Source: Muscardinus avellanarius
Taxonomy: Eukaryota; Chordata; Mammalia; Rodentia; Gliridae
Direction: 5' to 3'
Length of the DNA stretch: 64,000 bases
Assembly: GCA_963383645.1 (NCBI GenBank)
Contig: OY726569.1
Location: 33,133,592-33,197,591 of the forward strand
Part shown: positions 22,457 through 34,889 of the stretch, one piece after another
Position numbering within the stretch: the stretch's first letter is position 1
How the letters are laid out: every line of letters begins with the position of its first letter
The notes under the pieces: model-generated
Databases searched by the model: none
What the model was told of the DNA's origin: nothing
The model's input: only the letters and a program-made list of their open reading frames with translations
Made by a program: the position numbers and the translations under genes

Positions 22457-22652
22457 TTTTTTTTTTCTTCTTGGTGGTACTGTGGATGGAACCCTTCTAC
22501 TTCCGGGCTACACGCCCAGACCTATTTTTTTATATTTTTTATTTGGAAAGAGGGTCTCTTAAGCCACCGAGGCTGGCTTCGAACCTGCTCAATCCTTCTG
22601 TCTCCACCTCCCAAGTGCAGGGATTATAAGCGTGCGCCACCATGCCCGGCTC
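22457..22652 (-). mobile_element. B1-dID SINE, short subtype, 13-bp target duplication
   Basis: Tail variant GGTGGTACTGTGGATGGAACCCTTCTACTTCCGGGCTACACGCCCAGACC and the shortened 7SL half (GGTCTCTTAAGCCACCGAGGCTGGCTTCGAACC). CAATGTGTCTTTT is duplicated on both sides (from about 22448 and 22653). Confidence 0.95.
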
Positions 22653-22739
22653 AATGTGTCTTTTATTCCTCTAACAAATCTCCTTTATGTCAAAATTGAC
22701 ATAGCCTTGTGACGCTGCATAGAGACGTCTTTAAATATG

Positions 22740-22888
22740 TAAGCTCAAAGCCAAAAAACCTGGGTGTGAGTCCCAATTCTCATTTTTTCCAGTTGTATGG
22801 ACACGAGCAACCTAATGATTCTTTCTTTTTCCATAATAAAAGCTGTACCTGCCTCATTCAGTTGTTTATTAAGTTAGATAATAAATAT
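22740..22888 (+). mobile_element. MIR element
   Basis: AACCTGGGTGTGAGTCCCAATTCTC...AGTTGTATGGACACGAGCAACCTAATGATTC...GCTGTACCTGCCTCATTCAGTTGTTTATTAAG follows the MIR core and 3' region in order. An ancient mammalian SINE. Confidence 0.75.
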
Positions 22889-22892
22889 GAAA

Positions 22893-23115
22893 TCCTACTG
22901 GGCATGGTGGCGCACGCTTGTAATCCCAGCATCAGGGAGAAGGAGACCGGAGGATCGAGGTTCGCGGATAGCCTCAGCTACTTAGAGGGGCCCTTCGCAC
23001 TCAGTGAGACCCTGTTTCAAAAAACTAAAAAGAATAAAAAATAGGACTAGCAGTGTAGCTTGGAGATTGAATGCCCCTGGGCTCCATCCCCAGTACTGCA
23101 AAAAGAAAAAAAAAA
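22893..23115 (+). mobile_element. B1-dID SINE, full-length
   Basis: TGGGCATGGTGGCGCACGCTTGTAATCCC...GAGACCCTGTTTCAAAA, linker, then GGACTAGCAGTGTAGCTTGGAGATTGAATGCCCC...CCCCAGTACTGC and an A-rich tail. The flanks show an imperfect duplication around ATGAAATCCT/ATGACATCCT. Confidence 0.95.
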
Positions 23116-23244
23116 TGACATCCTGGAAGAATATTAACAGAGGTTAAATGCTACAAAACACTTTATAAGAAAATATAGTGGTGATTCTTACTGAATTTTG
23201 GGTCATATAAATAGGTATTCATAGTCCATCTTTGCAAACAACTT

Positions 23245-23405
23245 AATTTTTAAAATTTGGATCTTTGGTCAGTAATGAGACTATATAAAATCTCAATTTT
23301 CTTATCTATAAAGTATGTATAATGATAAAAGCTATATTTTGTTTTATAAGAATGCAATAAATTCTGATACCTAGCTAATGTTTAATAAATATAATAATTA
23401 TCTCC
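23245..23405 (+). mobile_element. MIR fragment, low confidence
   Basis: TTGGTCAGTAATGAGACTATATAAAATCTCAATTTTCTTATCTATAAAGTATG...GCTAATGTTTAATAAATATAATAA follows the MIR 3' half. Heavily diverged. Confidence 0.5.
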
Positions 23406-23411
23406 AATATT

Positions 23412-23600
23412 TATTTATTTATTGTGGTATTTGGGATGAAACCTTTGTGCCTTTTACCTCTGGGTTACACCCCAGACCTATTTTATATTTTATTTGGAAA
23501 CAGAGTCTTGCTAATTTGCTGAGGCTAGATTCAAACCAGTGATCCTTCTGTCTCAGCTGCACAAGTGTTAGGATTACAAGCATGCGCCACCATGCCCAGG
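23412..23600 (-). mobile_element. B1-dID SINE, diverged
   Basis: GTGGTATTTGGGATGAAACCTTTGTGCC...GGGTTACACCCCAGACC then GAAACAGAGTCTTGCTAATTTGCTGAGGCTAG...GGATTACAAGCATGCGCCACCATGCCCAGG. Confidence 0.85.
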
Positions 23601-26600
23601 TTTAATTTTTATCTATACATCGATAGCTTTTTTTTAAATAAAGTCATTTAGCATCCTTGATCAAATTCAGGATATAATAATATCTCTTGTTGCAGATATA
23701 CCATCTGTAAATAGGAAACGGCATATACTCTAGACTTAGTATTAAAAGTATAATATACGACATCTACTTTGGAGTCAGAGTTCTCTCTTGCCACAACAAA
23801 ATCCTGAATAATGTCAGAAAAGCAAACATGACGACCTTAATATAAATGAATATGTAGACACAGAAAATCCTTTCTACTGTTAAAAACTATTGGTTGTCTT
23901 AAAAAATTCATATTTGCCTTTTTACTGACATATTTGTATCTAAATCTCAGCGTGATCAGAAATTAGTTTTATTGAAACTTAAAAGTTTACTGCATTTCTT
24001 CTCTTTTTTGCCAGTTACATGTGGCTACACAAAATATAAGACATAGTTCAATTTTAAAGTATTTACCATCACCCTCATCAAAACACATACATATAAGTGA
24101 TCTGATGGATATATAAACATAAATATTCATTCATATTTGTATAAATATATACATTTATTCACTCAAAGAACTGAAGGAAGAAACCTTTAAATTGATGAAA
24201 TCAATTTTATAAAATGTCAACAAGTATGTATAAAATGTCCTTATATATTTATAAAATGTCCTTTTCTTTAGAACAAATTTTACTTCATCCTTGTTGTTTC
24301 ATCCTTAGAATAAATTTTATTTAAACTTTTCTTCTTTCTTGTTGGTTTTTCTATTTTCATATTTTACCTGTCATTTAGATATTTTGGAAAATTTAAAATT
24401 GTAGTAAGGATCCTCCTACCCACCTTCTTTATGTCCACATAGCTCAGACTGTATTCTCAACTTTCCTTGAGGGTTGTGATCAAGTGAAGGAATGTATTCA
24501 CTTGTAGAATATGAGAGGAGGTGGTATGCACATTTCTAGGTTCAGTCTATACAATTTACACATGGACACTCTTTTACACTTCTTTATCTTTCTTCTGTCC
24601 TGCTGACTAGTAATTAAAGTGACCTCAGGCTTGATTATTGACATGGATGTCCTTAGACAGTTACATGAGAATACTTTTCTTGAGGTCATCATATGCTTAG
24701 TCCTAGTGTCCCTGCCCCAGTTGATCATAAATAATAAAGAAATTATAATATAAAAATATAGTGTTGCTTTAAAGATGTTTTATAACAAATTTTTGCTCTA
24801 ACAAGAACAAAATAGAGATAACATAGTAGATGCTAAGAAAATTTAGCAAGTTTCAGGATGGAGATTTGGGCTGTGCAGGGGAAAAGCATTTAAAAGCCTC
24901 TCACCTGAAATTACTTGGAAGGTAGATCAAGTGCCTACTAGACCTGGAGCTCCAGGGGGAGAGATGATAAAAGCCAGAATGTTAATAAACGTGTGACTTA
25001 TTTGCTGCACTGAGCCATGAATTATAAGAAAGAGCTGAGCTCAGGCAAGAATTAGTGGGTTTTAAACAGAGATTGAAGGGAATAAAGAAAGCTAGAGATT
25101 AAAGCATCGTAGAGCTGGAAAACCCAACTTCTCTGAACCCTGAATAACAAGAGATAAGACTGAAAAAGGCTCTAAGAACCAAAGGCATATTAAGACAGTA
25201 TAATCAAAGGGCTTCGGTTTGTGCAAAAATCAGCTTAAGAGAGTTTGTCTTCTCATCCACTCCTATTATTTCATATGTCCTTAAAAAGGAAGAAACAAAG
25301 AGAGGGAGAGGGGAGAGGGGAAGGGAGAGAGAGAGTGAGAGAGAGAGAGACTTGGATTACACAATATGTAAGTTTCACCAGCAGAAAAATTGTCACTCAA
25401 ATGGGACGTTTTTAAGTAAGCCATCCTATACCATAAGTACTTATATGAGGTTACTAAAGACCAAAATGGAGGAACTTTACTAAGAGAAGTGTAAGAGCTG
25501 CAGCAGCAGACATTGGAGAGGTGGAGGTTCTCCACAGAGAGCAGTCTGGAGGCTATAGTGAGGAACTTTATCTATGTCCCTACAAAGGGACATTTCAAAT
25601 GTCCGGCCTCTAAAATTGTGTTCTGCCATTAACTAGGGAACATCCACTGTTTTCTTCTTTTATTTTCCAGTTTTCTGAATAGAAGTTTTAATGCAACTAT
25701 CCTGCCCTTGACATGGTGGTCGGTGTGATACACGAGTATTCATTATGTTTTTTTTTTAATTCAAAGGCTATTTGAACACAAAGAACCATTTAAACAATGG
25801 AATTTGAGCTGACTTCTGTAACTGGGGAGAAGGGTGAGGTTGTTTCTCTTGGGTAGGAATGAGTATCCTCAAGGGAGAAAATTGAATATAGAAAGGAAAA
25901 GGTCAATTTGGGTTATGGCTACCAGCAACCTTCTAAGAAGTACTATATTTTCTGGCCCACATTTTTAAATTAGCCTTTCAGATGATGATGTGCATATGAT
26001 TATTATTTTATATGAATTACAGCCTACTCTTTCCTCAGTCTCTAGAACATACTTCTTGCTCAAGTCTCTTCTGATGGCTGAGAGTGTGCCCTTGATGGCA
26101 ATCACAGAAAGTAGACAATGAAGGTAGAGAAGTTGCCCTCGGCCTTAATCCTCAATGACTTGGGAAAATAGAAACTTCCATAACCTATAAACTTGGAAAT
26201 TTCACAGGTTATAGAAACAAGAGATTGCTTTTTATTGTATTGATTTACTACATATGAGGCCAGTTTTTTCCTAGACTATCCTATGCTAACTAGTACAAAG
26301 GATGAAATCAATAAAACCTAATTGGAATTGTAAGAATCTAAGAAATGTGTTAATCTAAAGTGATCTAAATTGAATTAGTTTGAAGATTAATTTAAAAGCC
26401 CAAATTAACTGTAAAAATGCTTCAAATTTGTTGTAAGTGAAAGATAAAAATCAGGCAAAATACAGGAATGGGTGAGGGTGTTGGGAAGCATAAAATGAAA
26501 AGCTGATGAAGGAAACAGTTCAAATAATACCATACCCATCTATGAAGATATTGCTACCAATCTCATGAATGTATATAAGAATGGTTGGGAAGCAGTGTGG

Positions 26601-28149
26601 AATCTGGATAAAACACACTAACTGCTATGTTCATGTATGTCTATCTCAGTTTCAATCTCCCTCTAATGTATAATTATAATGTACCTACTGCAAGCATAAA
26701 AAAAGAAATGATGGAGATACCTGTATTTCCTAACACATTCTTGATGGCACTTAAAATATATGTTGAATTTGTTTTTGTCCCAATGTGAAAATGAAAAAAG
26801 AAAGCTGAAATATATACCTAAATTAATTTGTGAATATAACCAGAATGGGCAGAAAACACAATTACTACTGTCACCTTGCCTTTGTATTTTAGAGTACTGA
26901 AGTGTTAGAAAAATGTCTGTTGTTTGTGTCATTTTAAAATAGAAATTTTACACCACTGAATCATCATATTCCCGGAAGCACAATTTTGTTATTGTGATTC
27001 AGAATGCATATCTATAAATTTTTAACAGGTTGAAAAACAAAAATATAACAGAGTTTACTATTCATATTTGCTTCAATTAGAAACATTTTTCTCTTATAAA
27101 CCTCATTATAGAGGATCAGCAATTTGGAAAAGAGGTGAATGTATTTAAACATCAGATATTATTCTGACATATAAATAAAAATACTTAATTGATTTGCATC
27201 AGCAGCATAAATTGTAATTTGAATTTTTGATGTCAGAATTGTTTTTATTTTCCTCAAGGGAACTCTTACTACATTTCTAACTATATTTTTAGGTGATCTA
27301 AATTAAGTCTCAGGTGCCAGTTTTTTTTAATCTCATTTTGTTATTCTTGATACATCCAGGAAATTGAAAAATAAAGTAGGAAACATAATATTCTGATAAA
27401 AAAAAACTCCAGGGCTCTTGTGCTGAGGTAAGTGTGAGCAGTAATTCTGCATTGCAGTTATTGCTCCAGAATCAATTAAGTACAGAACTAGAAAACAAAT
27501 GTGGCTTGCTGGAGGTTTAATCAACCAGCAATCTCCGGCAGTGCCTTTCTGTGAAGATAGTGTAGTTTTTATGAAGAATTTATTAACCAACACTTTATTT
27601 TGGAATCTAGGCATACAGTTGTAATGTCATTATTTAATGGTTATACTCTGCTGACTTTTGCATAGATGATGTTTCAAAGGCACATCCCAGAATAAGAGGA
27701 CAAAGTGGAGAAGAGGTTAAATTCCCACCATGTAAAGTAGTAAAGCTTAACATCTAAGTCGTTACTCTTTACACAATGGAAATGTGATAAATTAGGAAGT
27801 AAGATGCATGTCTTACAAGTTTATAATGTTTTCTTTTAATTCTGAATTTTTATAAAATGTGCCCATGATTTTACCAGAAAAAGTTGCTTTTCTGTCCAAC
27901 TACTTCCTGCCTGCCTGTCCATCTGTCCATCCATACCTCTGTCATCTGTCCTTTCAAGCATTCATAGTCCATATGTCTTTGTATGGTCCCTTTATGCATT
28001 ACCTTGATCTTTATTATTTTTAACAAATTTGATTATATAATTTAATAAACTTTACCTTCGACCTTGTATATTTTTCACATATTATGAGCATTTTTTACAT
28101 AATTAAATATTCTTCTAAAATAGAATTATAGATAGCTGCATGGATTTTC
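23601..28149. other. Long non-repeat AT-rich block
   Basis: About 4.5 kb in which I recognise no repeat family or exon, apart from the GA-rich tract near 25300-25350. Open frames up to 93 aa have no protein-like features. Confidence 0.45.
25298..25351. repeat. (GA)n purine tract
   Basis: GAGAGGGAGAGGGGAGAGGGGAAGGGAGAGAGAGAG...GAGAGAGAGAGA; low-complexity purine run. Confidence 0.9.
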
Positions 28150-28358
28150 TGTTTTCTGTTTTTGTTTTTTCGATGCTTGGGATTAAATTCAGAAATGTTC
28201 TACCTCTGAACCACAACTGCAGCACTTTTAATTTTTTTTTTATTTTGAAACATGTTCTTGCTAACTTGCTAAGGTTCTTAATAATAGCTTAAGCTGCAAT
28301 CCTCCTTTTTCAGGATCCCAAATACTGAAATTACAGGTGTGTACCACTGTAGCCAGCT
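28150..28358 (-). mobile_element. B1-dID SINE, old
   Basis: GATGCTTGGGATTAAATTCAGAAATGTTCTACCTCTGAACCAC (ID half), TTGAAACATGTTCTTGCTAACTTGCTAAGG, then GAAATTACAGGTGTGTACCACTGTAGCCAGC. Confidence 0.8.
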
Positions 28359-28569
28359 GCATGGATTACTTATAGATGTATGGTACACTTATTTATATTC
28401 ATTCAATATTTCTACTATCCTCTCATTTAATATCTTTATATTTTATCATAATTCCATAGCTAGGATTTTTCTATTTTCTAATTCTAGATTCTTAAAGATA
28501 AAATTCCTTCATCACAAAGACAGCATCTTTAAAAAGTCTCTTTTCATATGGTATTAGAATAGGTAAACC

Positions 28570-28766
28570 CAATAGTGGGGCGTGGTGGCGCATATTTGTA
28601 ATCCCCATGCCTGGGAGGCTGAGACAGGAGGATCGCACATCTCAGCTGATTTAAGAGACCCTGTTCCAAATAAAATAGAAAATAGTCCTGGGAGTGTAGC
28701 CTGTAGGTAGAAGGCCCCTGGATTCCACCCCAGTACCACCAAAAAAAAAAAAAAAAAAAAAAAAAA
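28570..28766 (+). mobile_element. B1-dID SINE, short subtype, with target duplication
   Basis: GTGGGGCGTGGTGGCGCATATTTGTAATCCC...CATCTCAGCTGATTTAAGAGACCCTGTTCC, then GTCCTGGGAGTGTAGCCTGTAGGTAG...CCCAGTACCACC and 26 A. The flanks AGAATAGGTAAACCCA (28556) and AGAATAGGTAACCCA (28767) are the target duplication. Confidence 0.95.
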
Positions 28767-28969
28767 GAATAGGTAACCCATTTATATTTCACAACAGTGG
28801 GACCTAAAAAGACCTGTTTCACTTGACAAAAATAAGTATTACTCATATTTAAAGATTTAGTCAGCTAAACTATGTTTTATTATTACTTAAAATCTAACTT
28901 CTTATGTTTATTATATCTTAATTTGTTACGTTAGAATTTGTATTTCTTTTTCATAATATGTATTTTTAG
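28767..28969. other. Non-repeat AT-rich DNA
   Basis: Nothing recognised. Confidence 0.5.
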
Positions 28970-30384
28970 GATCCCTGACAAAGAAGTCAATGATAATGTG
29001 AAGTAAGCAGCTGCAGATCTTTAGCAACTTAAAGATCAACACCGCATTTCAGGTACACAGAGATGCAATAGTTCACATGCTCAGCCAGAAACCTGCACCT
29101 GCAGCAGTGAACTTTGCCCTCCAGAGACCCAGACCCATGTACGACAGTAAGTTAACTGTGATTCTTAGCAGGAGACTGTCCAGAGCGGCAGAAGCGACTC
29201 CTGTCTGAGATTTGGCAGTCCACCCCTGAGGAGGTCAGGGCAGAAGCTGCTACTAAACACAGCAGAAGCCCATAATGCCCAGGGCATAGTTTTTGTTGTT
29301 GTTGGTGGTGGTGGTTTATTTTTGGTGATACTGGGGTTCCTGGGAGCCCTTCTATCTCCGGGCTACACTCCCAGACCTATTTTATATTTTGAAACAGGGT
29401 CTGTTATGCCAGCGCGGCTAGCTTCAAACCTGTGCGATCCTTCTGTCTCTGCCTCCCAAGCGCGGGGATTACAAGTGTGCACCACCACACTGGGCACCAG
29501 GGCACAGTTTTGCACAGGTTCTCTGGAGGTTGCCCTGACATTATACTGGACACTCGCCACCAGTGTAGGTAGAGAGAGGTGCAGGCTTGGGATCTGCATA
29601 AAGCACAGAGGTCTACCCTTACAAAGGGTCCATTCCCAGGAATACCTGCCACCTGCATAGAAGTGGGCCCCATGAACAGTTTGGATACCCAAGCATATAG
29701 CAGTGAGAGGCTCCAGTGGGGCTTTGGGCACATCAGCACTAGCTCTGACAGAAGGACTCCAACTCAGGGTCCTAATCATGCAGGAGACCCAAAAGTGGAA
29801 CTTTAAAAATGATATTACTACTCTAGGTTACTGAGCAAGTAAGAGTGCTCAAGAACCTACTATAGAATAGCTCAGGATGACTGCCAAGGCCAACTCAGTT
29901 CTGTACTTGTATATTTGCAGGATCTCGTTTTGAATTTCTTATTGTTTGTTTAATTGTTTTGTTAATTTCTGATATGGTTGTTTTGTTATTTTCTTTTTTT
30001 GCTCTTTTAAACATTCCTTTTACAACCTTCCTCTCTCTTTTCTATTTAATCTTTTCCCTCAAAATAATTTTTGATTTTTTGTATTATATTCAATCCATTT
30101 CATATCACTATACCTAAATACTTTACACTGACTACTATATTTACTGACTACTATAATCCTCATATATTTACGATTTCTCAACTCTATATTACCTACTACA
30201 CTTAAAAACTTATTCAATTTGATCATATCATCTACTGTACCCTTCTTCTGCACTCCAGCTCTTCCTCCTTAACCCAGCCTTCATCAATGAATACAGTACA
30301 ACCTCCCATACATATATCTGCTGAAAACCTCCAAATCCCTACAGCTAAGATTGAACCAGAGAAGTGAACCACAGACAGTGGGAT
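28970..30384 (+). mobile_element. Probable L1 5'UTR-type sequence, interrupted by a SINE
   Basis: 28970-29820 is less AT-rich than its surroundings and has no conserved ORF (CAGCTGCAGATC, CCTGCACCTGCAGCAG, CCAGAGCGGCAGAAGCG). 29930-30260 is pyrimidine/AT-rich. It runs directly into degraded L1 ORF2 at about 30385 in the same orientation, which is the main reason to read it as the 5' part of one internally deleted L1. Alternatives are an unrelated unique sequence or an old LTR element. The SINE at 29300-29500 is a later insertion. Confidence 0.35.
29305..29497 (-). mobile_element. B1-dID SINE, short subtype, with target duplication
   Basis: GGTGATACTGGGGTTCCTGGGAGCCC...CTACACTCCCAGACC, short 7SL half (GGTCTGTTATGCCAGCGCGGCTAGC), end CACCACACTGGGC. 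The flanks CCAGGGCATAGTTTT (about 29279) and CCAGGGCACAGTTTT (about 29498) are the duplication with one mismatch. Confidence 0.95.
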
Positions 30385-31426
30385 AATTCAGAGGATCATC
30401 AGAAACTATCTGAAAATGTATACTCCAATAAGCTGGAAAATATTGAAGAAATCAAAATATCTCCAAGTACATATAACCTACCTAAATTGAACTAAAAGGA
30501 CATAGAAAACCTGAACCTACCAATAACTAGCAAAGAAATAGAAACAGCTATTAAAAAATTTTTGCCACCAAAGAAAATCTTAGGTCCAAGTGGTTTTCCA
30601 GCTGAATTGTACAAAACTTTTTGACAAGAACTAAACCCAATTCTCTATAAATTCTGTGAAATTGAAATAAATGGAATTCTTCTAAACTTCTTCTATAAGA
30701 CCAGTGTCATATTAATATCAAAATCAAATGAAATATCTTAAGAAAAGAACATTACAAACCAATATAATTGATGAACATAGTTGCAAAAATTCTAAAGAAA
30801 ATACTAGCTATGTACATTCAAAACCATAGCAAGAAAATTGTACATCCTGACCAAGTTTGTTTAATTCCAGGAAAGCAAGGCTCATTCAACATATACAAAT
30901 CAGTACATATTATTCACCACATAAATAGAACTGAGAACATAAAACAAATGATCATATCAATAAATGCTGAAAATGCATTAGACAAAATCCAGCACCCATT
31001 CATGTTAAAACACTCCAGTCAACTGGAATAAATGGAACCTATCTCAACATTATTATGGCAATATACAATAAAAAACAAAGTCAACATCATACTGAATGGG
31101 GAACGAGTACAAGAATTCTCTCAAAAATAAGGAACAGAACAAGGATGCCCACTATCACTATCACCACTCCTTTTCAATTTAATTCTTGAGATTCCTGCCA
31201 GAGCAATCCACAAGAGAAGGAAACCAAAGAAATTCAAAGAGGGAAAGAAGAATTAAATTATCTTTGTTTGCAGATGACATAATCCTAAATTTACGAGACC
31301 CAAAAAACTCAACCAAAAGAGTACTGGAGCTGATTAACCAATTCAGCAAAGTAGCAGGACACAAAATGAACCTAAATAAATCTGTAGCTATTTTATTTGC
31401 CAATGATGAAAACACAGAGAATTAAG
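30385..31426 (+). pseudogene. L1 ORF2 fragment including the reverse-transcriptase domain
   Basis: Broken frames spell the RT region in order: [20 protein letters not shown] then [20 protein letters not shown] (30768-31031), [18 protein letters not shown], a GCPLSLSPLLFNLILEI block near 31150, and LSLFADDIILNLRDP (31186-31425) with the catalytic FADD. Upstream, 30385-30760 reads as the linker before RT with several stops. In-frame stops and at least two frameshifts make it dead. After 31426 a SINE remnant and an internal deletion follow. The family reaction would be target-primed reverse transcription; this copy cannot do it. Confidence 0.9.
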
Positions 31427-31508
31427 TAAAGAGATCCTGTTTCCAAAAAAAATAATATAAAAAAGGTTGGGAGGTAGAAAGCCTCTAGCTTCCACCCCCA
31501 GTACCACC

Positions 31509-31530
<22 letters not shown>
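31427..31530 (+). mobile_element. SINE remnant (ID-like half and poly-A)
   Basis: GATCCTGTTTCCAAAAA...GGTTGGGAGGTAGAAAGCCTCTAGCTTCCACCCCCAGTACCACC plus a poly-A tail. The 7SL half is almost absent, so it is 5'-truncated. Confidence 0.85.
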
Positions 31531-31540
<10 letters not shown>

Positions 31541-31559
31541 AGAATCATGCAAAAAGCAT

Positions 31560-33045
31560 CACAATTTTATACTATAGAGAGACAGTGGTTAAACAGCATG
31601 ATATTGGTACAGAAACAGGCACACAGACCAATGGAACAGAATAGAAGATGCAGAAACAATTTACATGCTTATAGTCAATTGATCTTTGACAAAGGGACCA
31701 AATTCATATGCTGGAGATATGATAGCCTTTTCAACAAATAGTACTGAAAAAACTGGCTGTCCATTTATAGAAAAATAGAACCAAATCCTTACCTCTCACT
31801 GTGCACAGAAATCAACTCGAGATGGATCAAAAACCTGAAAGTTAGACCAGAGAATCTAAAAGCTATTAGAGGAGAGCATATGTTCAACATTTCAACATAT
31901 ATTCACAAGTAGTAACTTCCTCAACAAGACCTCCAAAGCTCAGGAAATAAGAATTAACAAGTGGAATGGCATCAAACTAAAAAGTTTCTGTCATCAAAGA
32001 AAATCATCAAGAATCTAAAGAGAAAGCTAATAGAATGAAAGAAGATCTTTACTGCTTTATCCTTCGGATACAGGGATGATATCCGGTATATAAAAAGAGA
32101 TTAAAATATTTCACACTAGAAAAACAATCCAATTAAGAAATGGGCAGCTGAATTGAATAGACACTTCACAAAAGAAGAAATAAAAATGGCCAGTAGATAC
32201 AGGAAAAAAAAATGTTCAACATCATTATTCATCAGGGAGATGAAAATCAAAACTACATTGAGATTCCATCTAACTCTAATCAAAATGACAATCATAAAGA
32301 AGTCAAATAGAAGTAAATGTTGGTAAGGATGTGGGGAAATAGGAATTCTTCTACATTATTGGTGGGAGTGCAAACTAGTTCAGCCACTATGGAGATCAGT
32401 GTGGAAATACTTTAGAAAATGAAGAATCGATCTACCATGTGACCAGTTATACCACTAATGGATATTTTCCAAAGGAGTTGAAACCAGAGAACTACAGTAA
32501 TATATGCCTAACTATGTTCATAGCAGCACAATTCACAAGAGCTAAACTATAGAACCAATGTAGGTGTCCATCAACAGATGAATAGATTACAGAATTATGG
32601 AAAATACATACAATGGAATTCTATCCAACAATAAAATAAACAAAATTATGTCATTTGTAAGAAAATGGAAGGACTTGGAAAATATTATGTTAAGTGAAAT
32701 TAGCTAGGCACAGAAAATAAAAGGTCATATGTTGTCTATAATATGCTCAATCTAGGGAATATTTGGAATACCAGAGGTATTCTAGATTATGGAGGAGATC
32801 CTCACTGGAACCAGGGAGAAAGAGTAGGAGAGGAAGAAGACTGAGCTTCATTAATGGAAATACTACCATCCACTATGTGTATAGATATATGACCATAACA
32901 TTGTCAATCTGGGTACTTGGTATTGGGAGGGAGGAAAATGGGAAGGTTGGAGGGACACCAAGTACTTTAAGCATGCATGTCATTGTCAATATGATTTATA
33001 ATATGATGTGGGATATTATTACAGTGATAAAAATAAAATTAATGA
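31560..33045 (+). pseudogene. L1 ORF2 C-terminal part and 3'UTR, decayed
   Basis: Resumes at the equivalent of KTAWYWYRNRHTDQWN (GACAGTGGTTAAACAGCATG...CACACAGACCAATGG), passes GATGGATCAAAAACCTG, CAATTAAGAAATGGGCAG and CAATGGAATTCTATCC, and ends with ATAAAAATAAAATT at 33040. A deletion separates it from the RT piece at 30385-31426. Several stops. Confidence 0.85.
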
Positions 33046-33048
33046 TCC

Positions 33049-33250
33049 AGGCATGGTGACACATACCTGTGATCCCAGTTCTCTAGAAGTCTGAGAAATG
33101 TGGATCACTGGTTCAAGAACAGCCACAGCAATATAGCAAGACTCAACAACCTAGTGAGACCGTGTTTCAAAACAAAAAATATAATGTAAGAGAAGATAAT
33201 GTGGTGTAGCTTGGGAATCGAATATCCTTAGGTTTAATCTTCAGAAACAC
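33049..33250 (+). mobile_element. B1-dID SINE, old, at the L1 3' end
   Basis: CCAGGCATGGTGACACATACCTGTGATCCCAG...GAGACCGTGTTTCAAAAC...GGTGTAGCTTGGGAATCGAATATCC. It lies just after the L1 tail. Confidence 0.85.
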
Positions 33251-33322
33251 GCCCCCCCCACGCACATACACACACGTGTATGCACACACAAACACACACA
33301 CACACATACACACACACACAAA
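33251..33322. repeat. (CA)n microsatellite at a SINE tail
   Basis: C-rich then imperfect CA repeats (ACGCACATACACACACGTG...ACACACACAC) take the place of the SINE tail. Confidence 0.9.
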
Positions 33323-34889
33323 GTATTATTGAATTCTTAAATTGTTTGTTTGGCTTTATATTTAATGGAATCGTCCTTACAGTTTAGCTATAAATTGTAA
33401 TGTTGAATAAAATCATAGGATTTTAAATATAGCCTTTATCCAAATAGCAATGGAAAAATAATTTGCTAATTTCATTGTTGTTTTCCTTTTAGTATTTTTC
33501 TCTATGACACTATTTCATTTATTTCAAAGGAAAATGGTTCAAAAGCAATTTACATAGAAGTTGAAATTATCTTTCTCTAATGTATAACAGTAAGACTCAG
33601 AGGGCCATTAGGAATATTTTTCCTAACTAAAATATATGTCTTTGTTTAATGAAACAAAAACTATCAAAGTTAGATGTTAATAAACTAGAGTATGCATGTA
33701 TAGAATTTACCATTTAATAATCATTTTTAAAATTCTGGATCTGCAAATTAATAATGTAAATTTTAGAAATATTAACTCTTAATATACTTAAGATAACTAG
33801 TTTTTATAATTTTAAAAATATGATTTATATGCAAATATGTTATGTGCTAAGATCAGCTATTTCTTGTCTTTTTAATAAGCAAGGCTTACAAAAAAAATCT
33901 ACTCAGCATTACCGTTAGCACCTAGTTTGGTTTATGTTATCAGTTTTACTTCTAAATCAATTATACTTCAAAGATTATGGAAGATGTCCAAGTAAGAATT
34001 ACTTAGTACTGTAACCTGGAAATTTTTTATGCTGATGTAGTGATCTTTTCACTATTTAAAACATGTTTAAATATCCTCCTTTCTAACTGTTTCACTTGCT
34101 GTAAAGTATTATTTAAATATCCATACTGGTTGCAATTTATTTTTAAAAATTATAAAATGTTTGAAACCAACTAGTTGTAATAGAAATGTATGGCCTCTGT
34201 GACTAAGCATAATTTCTCCCAAAACACCATGTTGGTAAATGTTCCCTTTTTTTTCTGAAGCATACTGGTAATGCACATTCAAATGCACTTCATTAATTTG
34301 TTTTAAATATATTTTTCAAATGTTAAACATAATTAGTTTGATTATTTGCCAATTTTAGCCTGTACTAAATAGTCACTATCAGTTATAGTAAGTTCTTATT
34401 TCATATTATTTTTATTATTATTCTTCAATCCTAGAAATAACTAGATTTCTCACAACAAGCTAAAGTTTTCTGCAGATGTGTTTTATTTTATCCAGCATGC
34501 CTTGATCTTGGAGCTTTTGCTTTATACTCAGAACATAACATATATATTATAATCTTGGATGAAATTTTGTTCTTATTCAAGTTTTTGCCCACTGGAATCA
34601 TTCCCATACTTTACTCAAAGTTAATATATTTAATTCACATATTAAATGTGATATTTTAATTATTTTTCTTCTCCCTGTAAACATATTTCATTGGTTTTGT
34701 TTTGCTTGTTTCCATAGCTACCACTTCTGCTAAAATTCCAATCTTTTTACAGTGTTTATCACCATAGTCACACATATAATTCTAGATGAGTACTCACAGA
34801 TTAAACTACTCTAATTATAGAAGAAAATACAGACTCCTCACTCTTTAAGAAATTCCTTCCTTGGATCATATGAGAGTACTACTTTTAAG
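33323..34889. other. Non-repeat AT-rich DNA
   Basis: No repeat or coding feature recognised. Confidence 0.5.

Noticed and set aside
29363..29779. 138-aa minus-strand frame and its overlapping frames
   Set aside because: It covers a SINE and adjoining L1-like non-coding DNA; the protein text includes translated SINE (VVHTCNPRAWEAETEGS), a common artefact.
30768..31425. Reverse-transcriptase frames as a possible host RT gene
   Set aside because: The order and motifs are those of L1 ORF2, with stops and frameshifts; it is a dead L1 copy.
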